This document shows positions 29,665 to 38,803 of a stretch of 64,000 nt of DNA, piece by piece. The notes under the pieces were generated by a model. That model was not told the DNA's origin. It saw nothing but the letters and a program-made list of their open reading frames with translations, and searched no databases. The stretch is taken from the NCBI RefSeq assembly GCF_000010345.1, contig NC_009663.1, positions 558,001 through 622,000 on the forward strand. Reading direction: 5' to 3'. The position numbers were made by a program, and so were the translations under genes. This DNA is from Sulfurovum sp. NBC37-1 (GTDB lineage: Bacteria > Campylobacterota > Campylobacteria > Campylobacterales > Sulfurovaceae). Numbering within the stretch: the stretch's first letter is position 1; every line of letters starts with the position of its first letter.

Positions 29665-30465
29665 ATGTTAAGACTACAAAAAATTACCCTTTTTCTGCTC
29701 CTTTTGGGAAGTTTTGTACATGCCGGCAGTATTTCACTGACAGGGACAGTGGTTTCCGACGGACAGAAAATGATCGGAAGCCGCTATATGGGCTACGTGA
29801 AAAAAGTTTATGTCAAACTGGGTGACAAGGTCAAGCGTGAAGATGATCTCTATGAGATGGAGTCAGCTGAATTCGACATTATGAAAACGCAGGCCAACTT
29901 GATGCTTGAGCAGTCACAGATAGCGTTGGAATATTGGAAAGACCGTCTGCGTGTGATCAATAAAAAGAAAGAGAACGTCAAAAAGAAGTATGGTATGACC
30001 GGGTTTGGTATGGATGATCTTGAAGGACAGATTGAGACCGTCAAAGCGATGCTTGAATCGACCAAGATCATGGTCAAACATGCTGCAGAACAGGTCAAAC
30101 AGATGGCAGTGGTCTTCAATTATCTCAAGATGAAAGCTCCGGCAGACGGTGTCGTGGTACAAAAAAATATCAAAGTAGGTGATATGCTTATGCCCGGCAT
30201 GTTGGCTATTATGATTGTCGATACAGAGCATCTTGAGATCGATGTTTCACTCTCAGAAGGGATTATAGGGAGAGTTCACGAGGGACAACGTATTGCAGTA
30301 GAGATACCATCTATACAGTATAAAACTGTAGGTAAGATCAAAGCGATTATTCCCGATGCCAACCCTATGACCCATAAGATCAAAATGCGTGTTTCATTTG
30401 ATAAAGATGACAGAAATATCTTCCCGGGTATGTATGCAAAAGTGATCATTCCTGAAAACAAATAG
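29665..30465 (+). CDS. membrane fusion protein (HlyD/AcrA-like), orphan
   Basis: 266 residues with a signal peptide (about 1-20, HAG). It has the same compact architecture as the product of 16608-17402: lipoyl half (SRYMGYVKKVYVKLGDKVK), helical hairpin, second half (KMKAPADGVVVQKNIKVGDM) and beta barrel, ending NIFPGMYAKVIIPE. The two are evidently paralogues. No inner-membrane pump or outer-membrane channel gene lies beside it, so it may serve the split RND pump at 17409-20764 or a distant one. Confidence 0.85.
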   Translation: MLRLQKITLFLLLLGSFVHAGSISLTGTVVSDGQKMIGSRYMGYVKKVYVKLGDKVKREDDLYEMESAEFDIMKTQANLMLEQSQIALEYWKDRLRVINKKKENVKKKYGMTGFGMDDLEGQIETVKAMLESTKIMVKHAAEQVKQMAVVFNYLKMKAPADGVVVQKNIKVGDMLMPGMLAIMIVDTEHLEIDVSLSEGIIGRVHEGQRIAVEIPSIQYKTVGKIKAIIPDANPMTHKIKMRVSFDKDDRNIFPGMYAKVIIPENK

Positions 30466-30550
30466 ATTTTTTAAGTAAAAGTATGGATTTCTCTTTGAGA
30501 AAGTGGTACACTTATCTTATTTGAATTGTTATTAAGAAGGATGGTACTTA

Positions 30551-31504
30551 ATGGAAAATGTATATGATCTGATCATAATCGGCGGTGGACCTGGAGGTAT
30601 AGGGTCTGCAGTAGAAGCGAAAGTGCTTGGACTTGAAAAAGTACTGATGATAGAAAAAATGGATAACCACTCACATACCATCCGTAAATTCTACAAAGAT
30701 ATGAAGCGTGTCGACAAGGACTGGCAGGGTCAGGCAGTGGATATGGAAGGCAATGTCGAATTCACCGACGGTACCAAAGAGAGTACGCTTGATTTCTTTG
30801 ACCGACAGTTGGATGATGAAAAGATCGATACCCGTTTTAACTGTGCGGTCGAAAAGGTCGAAAAAAGAGATGGACTTTTTCATGTTATTTCCGGCTGTGG
30901 CGAAGATATGGCAAAAAATGTCATTGTTGCTATCGGACGGATGGGAAAACCGAATAAACCTTCCTATAAAATTCCCCCTTCATTGAGATCACAGATCAAT
31001 TTCAATCTTGACAAATGCAGTAACGGAGAACATATACTCGTTGTCGGAGGCGGGGATAGTGCAGTGGAGTATGCCTGTGAACTGAGTGCAACGAACGAAG
31101 TGACACTCAACTACAGACGTGAAGATCTGACGCGCCCCAATCCGACCAATCAGGAGATGATCGCAGAATATTGTGACAATGAAGCGGTCAGATTGAAACT
31201 GGGTGTGGATATTGAAAGCCTGGAAGGTGAACACGGACAGGTCAAAGTCAATTTCACGGACGGCCCGGAACTTTTTGACAGGGTTATTTATGCCATAGGC
31301 GGGACCACCCCGAAAGATTTTCTTAAAAGCTGCGGTATCACCCTGGATGAAACGGGTGAACCTATTTTCGATGATAACTACGAGAGTGAAGTCCCCGGGC
31401 TCTACATTGCAGGTGATATCGTGTTCAACAGTGGCGGGAGTATTGCCATCGCTTTGAACCACGGATACAGGATCATCAATCATATTTTAAGTAAGGAGAA
31501 TTAA
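30551..31504 (+). CDS. FAD/NAD(P)-dependent oxidoreductase (thioredoxin-reductase-like fold)
   Basis: 317 residues. An FAD-binding GGGPGGIGSA motif lies at residues 11-20, an NAD(P)-binding GGGDSAVEYA near 165, and a C-terminal FAD motif (GLYIAGDIVFNSGG) near 280. There is no CxxC pair, so it is not a classical thioredoxin reductase. The length and lack of cysteines resemble YpdA/bacillithiol disulfide reductase and ferredoxin-NADP reductase relatives. The substrate is unknown. The next gene (DJ-1 family) starts one base after its stop, so the two are probably an operon concerned with redox or carbonyl stress. Confidence 0.85.
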   Translation: MENVYDLIIIGGGPGGIGSAVEAKVLGLEKVLMIEKMDNHSHTIRKFYKDMKRVDKDWQGQAVDMEGNVEFTDGTKESTLDFFDRQLDDEKIDTRFNCAVEKVEKRDGLFHVISGCGEDMAKNVIVAIGRMGKPNKPSYKIPPSLRSQINFNLDKCSNGEHILVVGGGDSAVEYACELSATNEVTLNYRREDLTRPNPTNQEMIAEYCDNEAVRLKLGVDIESLEGEHGQVKVNFTDGPELFDRVIYAIGGTTPKDFLKSCGITLDETGEPIFDDNYESEVPGLYIAGDIVFNSGGSIAIALNHGYRIINHILSKEN

Positions 31505-31505
31505 C

Positions 31506-32066
31506 ATGGCAAGCGTATTGATACCATTGGCAAAAGGATTTGAAGAACTCGAAGCGGTCGCGCTCATTGATGTAATGCGTCGCGGCGGCATTGAAGTACG
31601 TGTGGCGTATCTTGAAGATGAAATGCAAAGTGACCTGGTGCTGGGTGCCAACGGCATCACCGTCAAAGCGGATACATCCATCAAAAATGTCATTTCCGAT
31701 GACTTCGATATGATGGTACTTCCCGGAGGGTGGGGCGGTACCTATGCACTGGCGGAAAATACCAGAGTGCAGGAACTGCTCAGAGAGTTTAAAGCTAAAA
31801 AGATCGTCGGTGCCATGTGTGCTGCACCGTTCGCTTTAAAACAAGCCGGTGTATTGGGTGAAAGATATACCGCGTATCCCGGTGCGGTAGAAGAGATAGA
31901 CCATCCCGGCTATGTAGCGGACGAAAAAGTTGTGGAAGATGGAAATGTCATGACTTCACAGGGGCCGGGAACGGCAGTGTGTTTCGGTCTGGCCATTGTC
32001 AAAAGACTGGTAGGTGAAGAGAGTATGCAGGCTGTGAAAGAGGGAATGCTTTTGGGATACTGCTAA
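31506..32066 (+). CDS. DJ-1/PfpI family protein
   Basis: 186 residues, the standard length. The nucleophile-elbow cysteine is C105 (GAMCAAPF) and the partner glutamate is E16 (FEELE). DJ-1 family members are reported as glyoxalase/deglycase, chaperone or redox sensors; nothing here decides between them. AAGGAG lies nine bases before the ATG and inside the end of the preceding flavoprotein gene. Confidence 0.92.
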   Translation: MASVLIPLAKGFEELEAVALIDVMRRGGIEVRVAYLEDEMQSDLVLGANGITVKADTSIKNVISDDFDMMVLPGGWGGTYALAENTRVQELLREFKAKKIVGAMCAAPFALKQAGVLGERYTAYPGAVEEIDHPGYVADEKVVEDGNVMTSQGPGTAVCFGLAIVKRLVGEESMQAVKEGMLLGYC

Positions 32067-32166
32067 GTACTATAAGTTTAAATTCTTAAAATCATTAGTT
32101 TATTTTATATTTATTAAAGTTTCATTCTGATATAGTTTTTGCTAACAACGCAAAGTGGAGACTATT

Positions 32167-32457
32167 ATGAAACTATCGATAATTGCTTTACTGCTGAGCT
32201 TTACTATTGTAATGGGCTTTGGCAGTGAACATAACACTACAAAAGAGAATAACAGTAGTATAGATAACAACAAAACCAAAGAAGCGGTAAAAAAAGCGAT
32301 GGAGCTTGAGAAAAAATATGCCAAAGAGCAGCGTTTCTATCAGGGGAGTGAATATGACCTGAAAAGCAAGGAGTTTGATCCTGAAACTTTGAAAAAGGTA
32401 CCTGCTATTGAACCTGACTACGATTTCGACATGGATGAAGGTGTGTACAGCGACTGA
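32167..32457 (+). CDS. small secreted protein of unknown function
   Basis: 96 residues. A signal peptide (about 1-18) is followed by an Asn/Thr/Lys-rich stretch, a charged helix (about 40-60) and an acidic tail (DYDFDMDEGVYSD). The ATG at 32167 has GTGGAG upstream; an ATG 12 bases earlier is less well placed. I do not recognise a family. The next small gene begins 27 bases downstream. Confidence 0.65.
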   Translation: MKLSIIALLLSFTIVMGFGSEHNTTKENNSSIDNNKTKEAVKKAMELEKKYAKEQRFYQGSEYDLKSKEFDPETLKKVPAIEPDYDFDMDEGVYSD

Positions 32458-32484
32458 CCCCTTTGTAATTACAAGGCAACAGAG

Positions 32485-32802
32485 ATGAAAGAAAAAATAA
32501 AACACATACATGGAAAAATAGAGCAGGACCCGAGATTCAAAGAGGCAGTTAAATCCATCAAGCCGAAAAAAGGAATATGGGGGATCGTAGGTATCATTTT
32601 CTTTTTCTTCCTGCCTGAAGCTATAACATATATCTGGCAGGATGAACTTGTCTTCTGGGCACACCTGCACAGTATTACTGAACCGATCGCTATACAGCGC
32701 TGGCTGTTCATCCAGCTTGAAGATATGTTTGCTTCGGGTGTCAGTTGGGTTAACTTGGGGATCGGTAGTTTGTTCCTGCTTTGGGTTTTGAGGTCAAAGT
32801 AG
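32485..32802 (+). CDS. small membrane protein of unknown function
   Basis: 105 residues. A basic N-terminal region (about 1-30) is followed by a hydrophobic helix (about 32-52) and a second near the C-terminus (about 87-103). No catalytic motif is seen. GGCAACAGAGATG is a weak ribosome binding context. It lies just upstream of the dnaE promoter. Confidence 0.65.
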   Translation: MKEKIKHIHGKIEQDPRFKEAVKSIKPKKGIWGIVGIIFFFFLPEAITYIWQDELVFWAHLHSITEPIAIQRWLFIQLEDMFASGVSWVNLGIGSLFLLWVLRSK

Positions 32803-32886
32803 GGCTTGAGCGGTTACATTTTGATATTGTTTTTTATTTGATCTTTTGTTTGATTTTAATTAATCCCAGTTTCACAAAATCTCTGC

Positions 32887-32892
32887 TATATT
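32887..32892 (+). promoter_or_regulatory. -10 box of dnaE
   Basis: TATATT in CTCTGCTATATTAGAATCC, 47 bases before the dnaE start. Confidence 0.4.
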
Positions 32893-32938
32893 AGAATCCA
32901 TTTAATTAAAATAGAATATTTTATAAGGTCTATATAAT

Positions 32939-35900
32939 ATGTCAGAAGAACCGAAATTAAAACCGCAGTTTACACACCTCCATCTTCATACGGAATATTC
33001 ACTGCTTGATGGCGCCAACAAGATCAAAGCCCTGGCCAAAAAGGTCAAAGAGTTGGGAATGACGTCGGTAGCGATGACCGACCACGGCAATATGTTCGGT
33101 ACTATCGATTTCTACAATACCATGCGCAAAGAAGGTATCAAGCCGATCATCGGGATGGAAGCCTATGTACACAATCAGCCTGAACTAGGAGACAAGTCGG
33201 TTCGACAGCGTTTCCACCTCTGTTTGTATGCAAAAAATGAAGCAGGGTACAAGAATTTGATGTTCCTCTCTTCCAAAGCCTACATTGAAGGATTTTACTA
33301 CTATCCGCGTATCAACTGGAACCTGCTCAAAGAGCATGCGGAAGGGCTTGTCTGCTCGTCTGCCTGTCTTCAGGGGGAAGTGAACTGGCATCTCAACCTT
33401 TCCGAGCGCAATCTCAAGTTCGGTGCCAAAGGGTACGAGGAGGCCAAACGTATTGCCCTGAAATACAAAGAGGTTTTCGGGGATGATTTCTACCTTGAAC
33501 TGATGCGTCATGGCATCGGGGATCAGCACCGTATAGACAAGCAGATCCTTCAACTCTCGCAGGAGACGGGTATCAAGATCGTCGCTACGAACGATACCCA
33601 CTACACCAATCCTCAGGATGCGGACGCGCATGAGGCATTTATGTGTATTGCGATGAACAAGCTCTATGACGATCCCAATCGTCTGCGCCACTCTGTACAT
33701 GAGTTCTATGTGAAATCCCCCGAGCAGATGGCCGAACTTTTCGCCGATATTCCCGAAGCACTTGAAGCAACGCAGGAGATCGTGGACAAGTGCAACCTTG
33801 AGATCAAACTGGGAAATCCGACACCGCCGAATTTCAAGTTTGCCAGAGAAAAAGCGAAAGAGATCGGACTCAAACTGCCTGAACCCGAGGTGGAGTATTC
33901 ACTTGAAAACGACAAAATCCTCTTTATAGAAGAATCTAAAAGAGGTTTGGTCGAACGTCTAAAGATTGTTCCCGAGGAGAAGCACCAGGAGTACTGGGAT
34001 CGCCTACAGGTAGAGATAGACATTATTAACAATATGAAGTTCCCGGGTTATATGCTGATCGTATGGGAATTTGTCGATGCTGCCAAACGTATGGGGATCC
34101 CGGTAGGTCCTGGTCGTGGATCGGCAGCAGGATCGCTGGTGGCTTATGCCCTTCGTATTACCGATATCGACCCCATGCCTTACGGCTTGCTCTTTGAGCG
34201 ATTTTTGAACCCGGAACGTATCTCCATGCCGGATATCGATATGGACTTCTGTCAGGCGCGTCGTCAGGAGATACTCGACTATGTGGTAGAAAAGTACGGT
34301 CGTGTGAACGTGGCGCAGATTATCACCTTTGGTAAACTGCTTGCCAAAGGGGTTATCCGTGATGTTGCGCGTGTGCTTGACATGCCGTACTCCAAAGCGG
34401 ATGCGATGGCAAAACTGATCCCTGATGAACTGGGGATCGACCTGAAGGCGTCGTATGAAAAAGAACCCAAGATCAAGGAATTGCTGGAGAGCGATCCCCA
34501 GGCCAAACGTACCTGGGAGTATGCACTCGCACTCGAAGGGCTGAATCGGAATGCAGGTACCCATGCTGCCGGTGTTGTTATCTCGAACGAAGCGCTCTGG
34601 CAGAAGACACCGCTTTTCAAGCCTTCGGGGCTTGATACGCTGGCAACACAGTATTCGGGGAAATATGTGGAAGATGTCGACCTGATCAAGTTTGACTTTT
34701 TGGGGCTCAAAACACTCACCGTGATCGAAGAAGCACTGCAACTGGTTGAGAAAAGGCACGGAAAGCGTATCAACTTTGTTGAAGAGAACATCGAGGATCC
34801 CAAAGTGTATGATTACATTTCAACGGGTGAGACGCTTGGCCTCTTCCAGATCGAATCGGCCGGAATGCAGGATTTGGCGAAAAAACTGAAACCGTCCAGC
34901 TTCGAAGATATCATTGCGATGCTTGCACTCTACCGTCCCGGGCCGATGGAGTCGGGAATGCTCGATGACTTCGTCGAACGTAAACACGGCCGGGCAGAGA
35001 TTACCTATGCCTTCCCAGAACTTGAACCTATTCTCAAGCCGACCTACGGGGTCATCGTCTATCAGGAACAGGTTATGCAGATCGTGCAGACCATCGGCGG
35101 TTTCTCACTCGGTGGTGCTGACCTCGTGCGACGGGCAATGGGTAAGAAGATCAAGGAAGAGATGGATAAACTTAAAGACGAGTTTGCTGAGGGTGCTGCC
35201 GAGAAAGGATTTGATAGAGCCAAAGCGGCGGATCTTTTCGACCTTATCGTGAAATTCGCCGGTTACGGTTTTAACAAATCACACTCGGCTGCCTATGCGA
35301 TGGTTACCTTCTATACTTCCTATCTGAAGTATTATTATCCTACAGAGTTCATGGCTGCGATCCTGACTCTGGAAAAGAACAATACCGACAAAGTCGTTAA
35401 GTATGTAGATGAACTGAAACAGATGGGCATCAAACTGCTTCCGCCAGATATCAACAGGTCCGGACTGGTCTTTGAAGCGACGAATATCGATGGTGATGAG
35501 GTTGTCATGTTCGGTATGGGTGCGATCAAAGGTGCAGGGGACATTGCGATCACTTCCATGCTGGAAGCCAGGGAAGAGGGAGCGTTCAGGGATTTCTCAG
35601 ACTTCGTTTCACGTATCGATTCGAGCAAAGTGAATAAAAAGGTCATAGAATCGCTCATTAAAGCAGGGGCGCTGGACAGTTTCGGTTACAGTCGTAAAGC
35701 AATGCTTTCCCAGATAGAAGATATCATCGATACGGCCAAAAAAGCTGGAGAAGCCAGGAAAATGGCTGTTGGCTCCCTTTTTGGTGAAGGGGAGGAAATG
35801 ACTTCTGTTACCCTTGAACTCTCCCATATGGAAGAATTTGAACCTATGGAGATCCTTGAGATGGAGAAGGAGTCACTGGGCTTTTATGTCTCCGGTCACC

Positions 35901-36505
35901 CGCTTGACAAGTACCGTGAAACGCTGGAGAGTATCAACTATACACTCAGTTCCGAGATCGATGATCTGGCAGACGGTTCACAGGCCCTTTTCATTGGAAA
36001 AATAGAAAGCATTACCGAGAAGATATCGAAGAAAGGGAACAAGTTCGGAATCGCGAACATTATGGACCTGCATGGGAACATTGAACTGATGCTTTTTGAG
36101 AACCGTCTCAAAGAGCTCGATGAAGGTTTCGATACGACCAAGCCGATCGCTTTCAAAGTCAAGATCAGTAAAGATGGTGATTTTACCCGTATGAATATCA
36201 TCAAGATCGAATCGCTCAAAGATGCCAAGAAAGAGAAGGTCAAGGTCAAAAAAGAGGAGAAGCACACGCCGGAACCGGAACAGCCGCCGCTGATCCTGGC
36301 TTTGAACCTGATGCCCGATGCCAAAACGGTGGAGGATCTGATGTGCCTTGTGGAGCGTTACCCGGGCAAGCGTCCTCTGGAACTCCGAATCAAGTCAAAG
36401 CTGGCAGATGTGATCATCGAATCAAAATGGAAAGTGAGCGAAATGATCCTTGGAGAGGCGAAGGAACTGGGTGTGTATCTCGAAGAGAGTTTGAGTGTTG
36501 AATAA
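32939..36505 (+). CDS. dnaE: DNA polymerase III alpha subunit
   Basis: 1188 residues, full length. The replicative polymerase subunit has an N-terminal PHP domain (HLHLHTEYSLLDG at about 13-25), the C-family polymerase core with catalytic aspartates in PDIDMDF (about residues 431-437), the GPGRGSAAGS motif just before it, a helix-hairpin-helix region and an OB domain (about 990-1070). The C-terminal 100 residues include a Lys/Glu/Pro-rich linker. It stands alone with its own promoter. Confidence 0.97.
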   Translation: MSEEPKLKPQFTHLHLHTEYSLLDGANKIKALAKKVKELGMTSVAMTDHGNMFGTIDFYNTMRKEGIKPIIGMEAYVHNQPELGDKSVRQRFHLCLYAKNEAGYKNLMFLSSKAYIEGFYYYPRINWNLLKEHAEGLVCSSACLQGEVNWHLNLSERNLKFGAKGYEEAKRIALKYKEVFGDDFYLELMRHGIGDQHRIDKQILQLSQETGIKIVATNDTHYTNPQDADAHEAFMCIAMNKLYDDPNRLRHSVHEFYVKSPEQMAELFADIPEALEATQEIVDKCNLEIKLGNPTPPNFKFAREKAKEIGLKLPEPEVEYSLENDKILFIEESKRGLVERLKIVPEEKHQEYWDRLQVEIDIINNMKFPGYMLIVWEFVDAAKRMGIPVGPGRGSAAGSLVAYALRITDIDPMPYGLLFERFLNPERISMPDIDMDFCQARRQEILDYVVEKYGRVNVAQIITFGKLLAKGVIRDVARVLDMPYSKADAMAKLIPDELGIDLKASYEKEPKIKELLESDPQAKRTWEYALALEGLNRNAGTHAAGVVISNEALWQKTPLFKPSGLDTLATQYSGKYVEDVDLIKFDFLGLKTLTVIEEALQLVEKRHGKRINFVEENIEDPKVYDYISTGETLGLFQIESAGMQDLAKKLKPSSFEDIIAMLALYRPGPMESGMLDDFVERKHGRAEITYAFPELEPILKPTYGVIVYQEQVMQIVQTIGGFSLGGADLVRRAMGKKIKEEMDKLKDEFAEGAAEKGFDRAKAADLFDLIVKFAGYGFNKSHSAAYAMVTFYTSYLKYYYPTEFMAAILTLEKNNTDKVVKYVDELKQMGIKLLPPDINRSGLVFEATNIDGDEVVMFGMGAIKGAGDIAITSMLEAREEGAFRDFSDFVSRIDSSKVNKKVIESLIKAGALDSFGYSRKAMLSQIEDIIDTAKKAGEARKMAVGSLFGEGEEMTSVTLELSHMEEFEPMEILEMEKESLGFYVSGHPLDKYRETLESINYTLSSEIDDLADGSQALFIGKIESITEKISKKGNKFGIANIMDLHGNIELMLFENRLKELDEGFDTTKPIAFKVKISKDGDFTRMNIIKIESLKDAKKEKVKVKKEEKHTPEPEQPPLILALNLMPDAKTVEDLMCLVERYPGKRPLELRIKSKLADVIIESKWKVSEMILGEAKELGVYLEESLSVE

Positions 36506-36597
36506 AAATCCTTTACTTTATCTGTATAGTAGATAAATAATTCTATAATAAGCATAACCATAATATATTATAATAGCTGAATAGTAAAGGATTGGAA

Positions 36598-37500
36598 ATG
36601 AATAGAATAATGATTGCCTTCTTCATGGGTGTTTTTTTTGTGTCATCGCTACATGCACAGGATGAGCGGAGCAGGGTACAGGGAGAGATATTGAATTCTT
36701 TTGCAGAGGTAGTGAAGGCCAGAACTGAAGCCATTCAAACCCTGAAGGAGACAGTAGCGCAGATCGAAGCTGAGCGTGCACATCGGGGAGAGGAGAATCT
36801 TTCTTCTGATGGAATACAAACCAGGATCGCAGAGACTAAATCGGTTGCTCAGATTGCACAGTCCGTAGCAAAAGTAGAAATCAGCAAGATCGATGCTAAA
36901 GAAAAGATAGTGCTAAGTGTGGATGAGATGGCAAAAAAGCAGGCATCTGCAATAGATGAGCAGGCATTGAAAAAAGAGAAACTAAAAGCGATGAAAAACA
37001 TTGCAAATGCTATTTCACAGGTTGAAGTTCAAAAGGCCAAAGCGACACAAAACATCATCCTTGCGACAGGGAATGTGGAGCGAAGCAGAATGCAGCCTGA
37101 ACCAAAAGTGGTGGATGAAGAAGCAACACTCTCCGTAGCAAAAAGCCATGCGGCTGTAAAGATTGCCAGATCTGTTTCTGCTGTGGAGATCCGTCAGGCT
37201 GTATCCAAAGCGGAATTGGTCAAAGCTTTACCAAAAAAGGATATCGAAGTATTACTTCAAATGAGAAGAGAAGATGTTTCGCTTGAGGAGATCAAAGCTA
37301 AAGCCCGTGCTGCCATAGCCAGAGCAGCAGCGAAGGTCGAAGTGGCCCGTGCGGCTGCACTTTCCGAAATTGCGAAGACGGTTGCAGCAGTAGAGATAGC
37401 CCAGTTTCTAGATACATATGAACAAACCCGGGAAGACCAGAAACTTCAGGGCCTTCCATCGAGTTACCCTAAAGAGTTGATCTACTTTAAAAACAGGTAA
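36598..37500 (+). CDS. secreted Ala-rich coiled-coil protein of unknown function
   Basis: 300 residues. A signal peptide (about 1-21, LHAQ) is followed by helices rich in Ala, Val, Lys and Glu with imperfect repeats of the type AKVEVARAAALSEIAKTVAAVEIA at several places (about 78-100, 135-150, 180-205, 235-270). A coiled coil or helical bundle in the periplasm is likely. The ATG at 36598 is chosen because AAAGGA lies six bases upstream. No known family is recognised. Confidence 0.75.
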   Translation: MNRIMIAFFMGVFFVSSLHAQDERSRVQGEILNSFAEVVKARTEAIQTLKETVAQIEAERAHRGEENLSSDGIQTRIAETKSVAQIAQSVAKVEISKIDAKEKIVLSVDEMAKKQASAIDEQALKKEKLKAMKNIANAISQVEVQKAKATQNIILATGNVERSRMQPEPKVVDEEATLSVAKSHAAVKIARSVSAVEIRQAVSKAELVKALPKKDIEVLLQMRREDVSLEEIKAKARAAIARAAAKVEVARAAALSEIAKTVAAVEIAQFLDTYEQTREDQKLQGLPSSYPKELIYFKNR

Positions 37501-37584
37501 ATTGATCATTTTTATCAAAATATATATTTTTCCTTATAATAAATCTGATAGAATAATATCAGGATTTTTGATGAAAGGATTGAT

Positions 37585-38646
37585 GTGAATTTATATAAAG
37601 CTACAAAAATAATAACAATAATGTTTGTATTGCTTTTTACCTATCTTCAGGCAGATGTATCTTTGGGCCAAACAAAAGCAGAATCCAGTGCTGATCCTGG
37701 ACTTGGGTTCAAGGCTCAGGATCCAAAAGCATCTGAAATTATTTCGCTCGAGAAAGAGAATGAGCGTCTTAAAGAAAAAGTAAAGGAACTTGAAGCACAG
37801 ATAGAAACACTTAAAGAAGATGATGTAACCGTAGAGGTAAAATCTGAACCGTCTGTGAAGGTTGAAGTGCCACCCAAGGTCTTTAAGGGTGCCAAACTTG
37901 TCATTGGTGGCAAAGCACCTAAAAAACTCTCTACCTATTATGCGGCACGACTGCAGAATATCGATAATCTCAAACAAAAACTGGAAGCCAATGGATTCAA
38001 GGTCCTGGCAGTAACACCCATTCTGAAAGGCAAGACTGTACTGACCATTACCAACGATGAATTGCTTCAGACCAATACCTGGATGGCTGCACTGCATCTA
38101 CTGGTCAACGAAGGTAATGAGATACGTGTGCAGAACCCTTCTTATTTTGGAGCGGCTTTCCTCCAGGACAAATACAAGTACGGACAGTTCACTGAAACAC
38201 TCAAAGCTCTGCAGATAGTTCTGGGTGATATGTATGAAGTAGAAGAAAAATATGTGCTTGAAGATCTTCCAAAGTATCAGTTCATGTTCGGTATGCCGTA
38301 CCTGAACGATACCATCAAAGTGGGCGAAGGAGATGACCTTCTTTCCAAAGTTGCAGGTGGGAACGGAAACAAATATGTTGCTTACACTTTGAAACTTCCC
38401 AATGGAAATGTCCTTGTAGGGCATAAGCTCAGAAACATAACCAACAAGTTTCTTCAGAAGATCAAAGCGGAGCGTGATGCGAATATCCTTCCGTACGAGT
38501 CTATGATCATAGGAAAGAAGGCAGTAATGCTTGATCCGAAATTCTATCTGGCCCTTTCTATTCCGCAGTTGAGTATGTCTGAGTTCATGAAGATCGCTTC
38601 AGCACCGGGTGAGATTGAAAAAGATGTCAAAAGAGCCTATCAATAG
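37585..38646 (+). CDS. secreted protein sharing a domain with the tandem-repeat protein
   Basis: 353 residues, GTG start with AAAGGA upstream (an ATG two bases earlier runs straight into TGA). A signal peptide (about 1-23), a Glu/Lys coiled coil (about 50-75) and a C-terminal domain of about 250 residues. This last domain follows the C-terminus of the minus-strand protein at 24576-27659 position by position in key places (LPKYQFMFGMP, GDDLLSKV, LPYESMII, LSMSEFMKIASAPG). The shared domain is unknown to me. Confidence 0.8.
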   Translation: MNLYKATKIITIMFVLLFTYLQADVSLGQTKAESSADPGLGFKAQDPKASEIISLEKENERLKEKVKELEAQIETLKEDDVTVEVKSEPSVKVEVPPKVFKGAKLVIGGKAPKKLSTYYAARLQNIDNLKQKLEANGFKVLAVTPILKGKTVLTITNDELLQTNTWMAALHLLVNEGNEIRVQNPSYFGAAFLQDKYKYGQFTETLKALQIVLGDMYEVEEKYVLEDLPKYQFMFGMPYLNDTIKVGEGDDLLSKVAGGNGNKYVAYTLKLPNGNVLVGHKLRNITNKFLQKIKAERDANILPYESMIIGKKAVMLDPKFYLALSIPQLSMSEFMKIASAPGEIEKDVKRAYQ

Positions 38647-38762
38647 GTCAAATGTAACGTACAGGAAATAGTGCCTGCTCTTTTCTGTGTAGAATGGAAA
38701 CAAATAACTAATATAAGTTTTAAAAAATAGTTAATTCACCTGCCTTCATAATCAAATAGTGC

Positions 38763-38768
38763 TACAAT
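38763..38768 (+). promoter_or_regulatory. -10 box of icd
   Basis: TACAAT in AGTGCTACAATCTTTCC, about 36 bases before the start codon; AAGGAA is the ribosome binding site. Confidence 0.45.
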
Positions 38769-38803
38769 CTTTCCACATAAAATCAATTTATTAAGGAACA
38801 CAC

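Noticed and set aside
30551-31504. Flavoprotein as thioredoxin reductase
   Set aside because: It lacks the active-site CxxC pair, although both nucleotide motifs are present.
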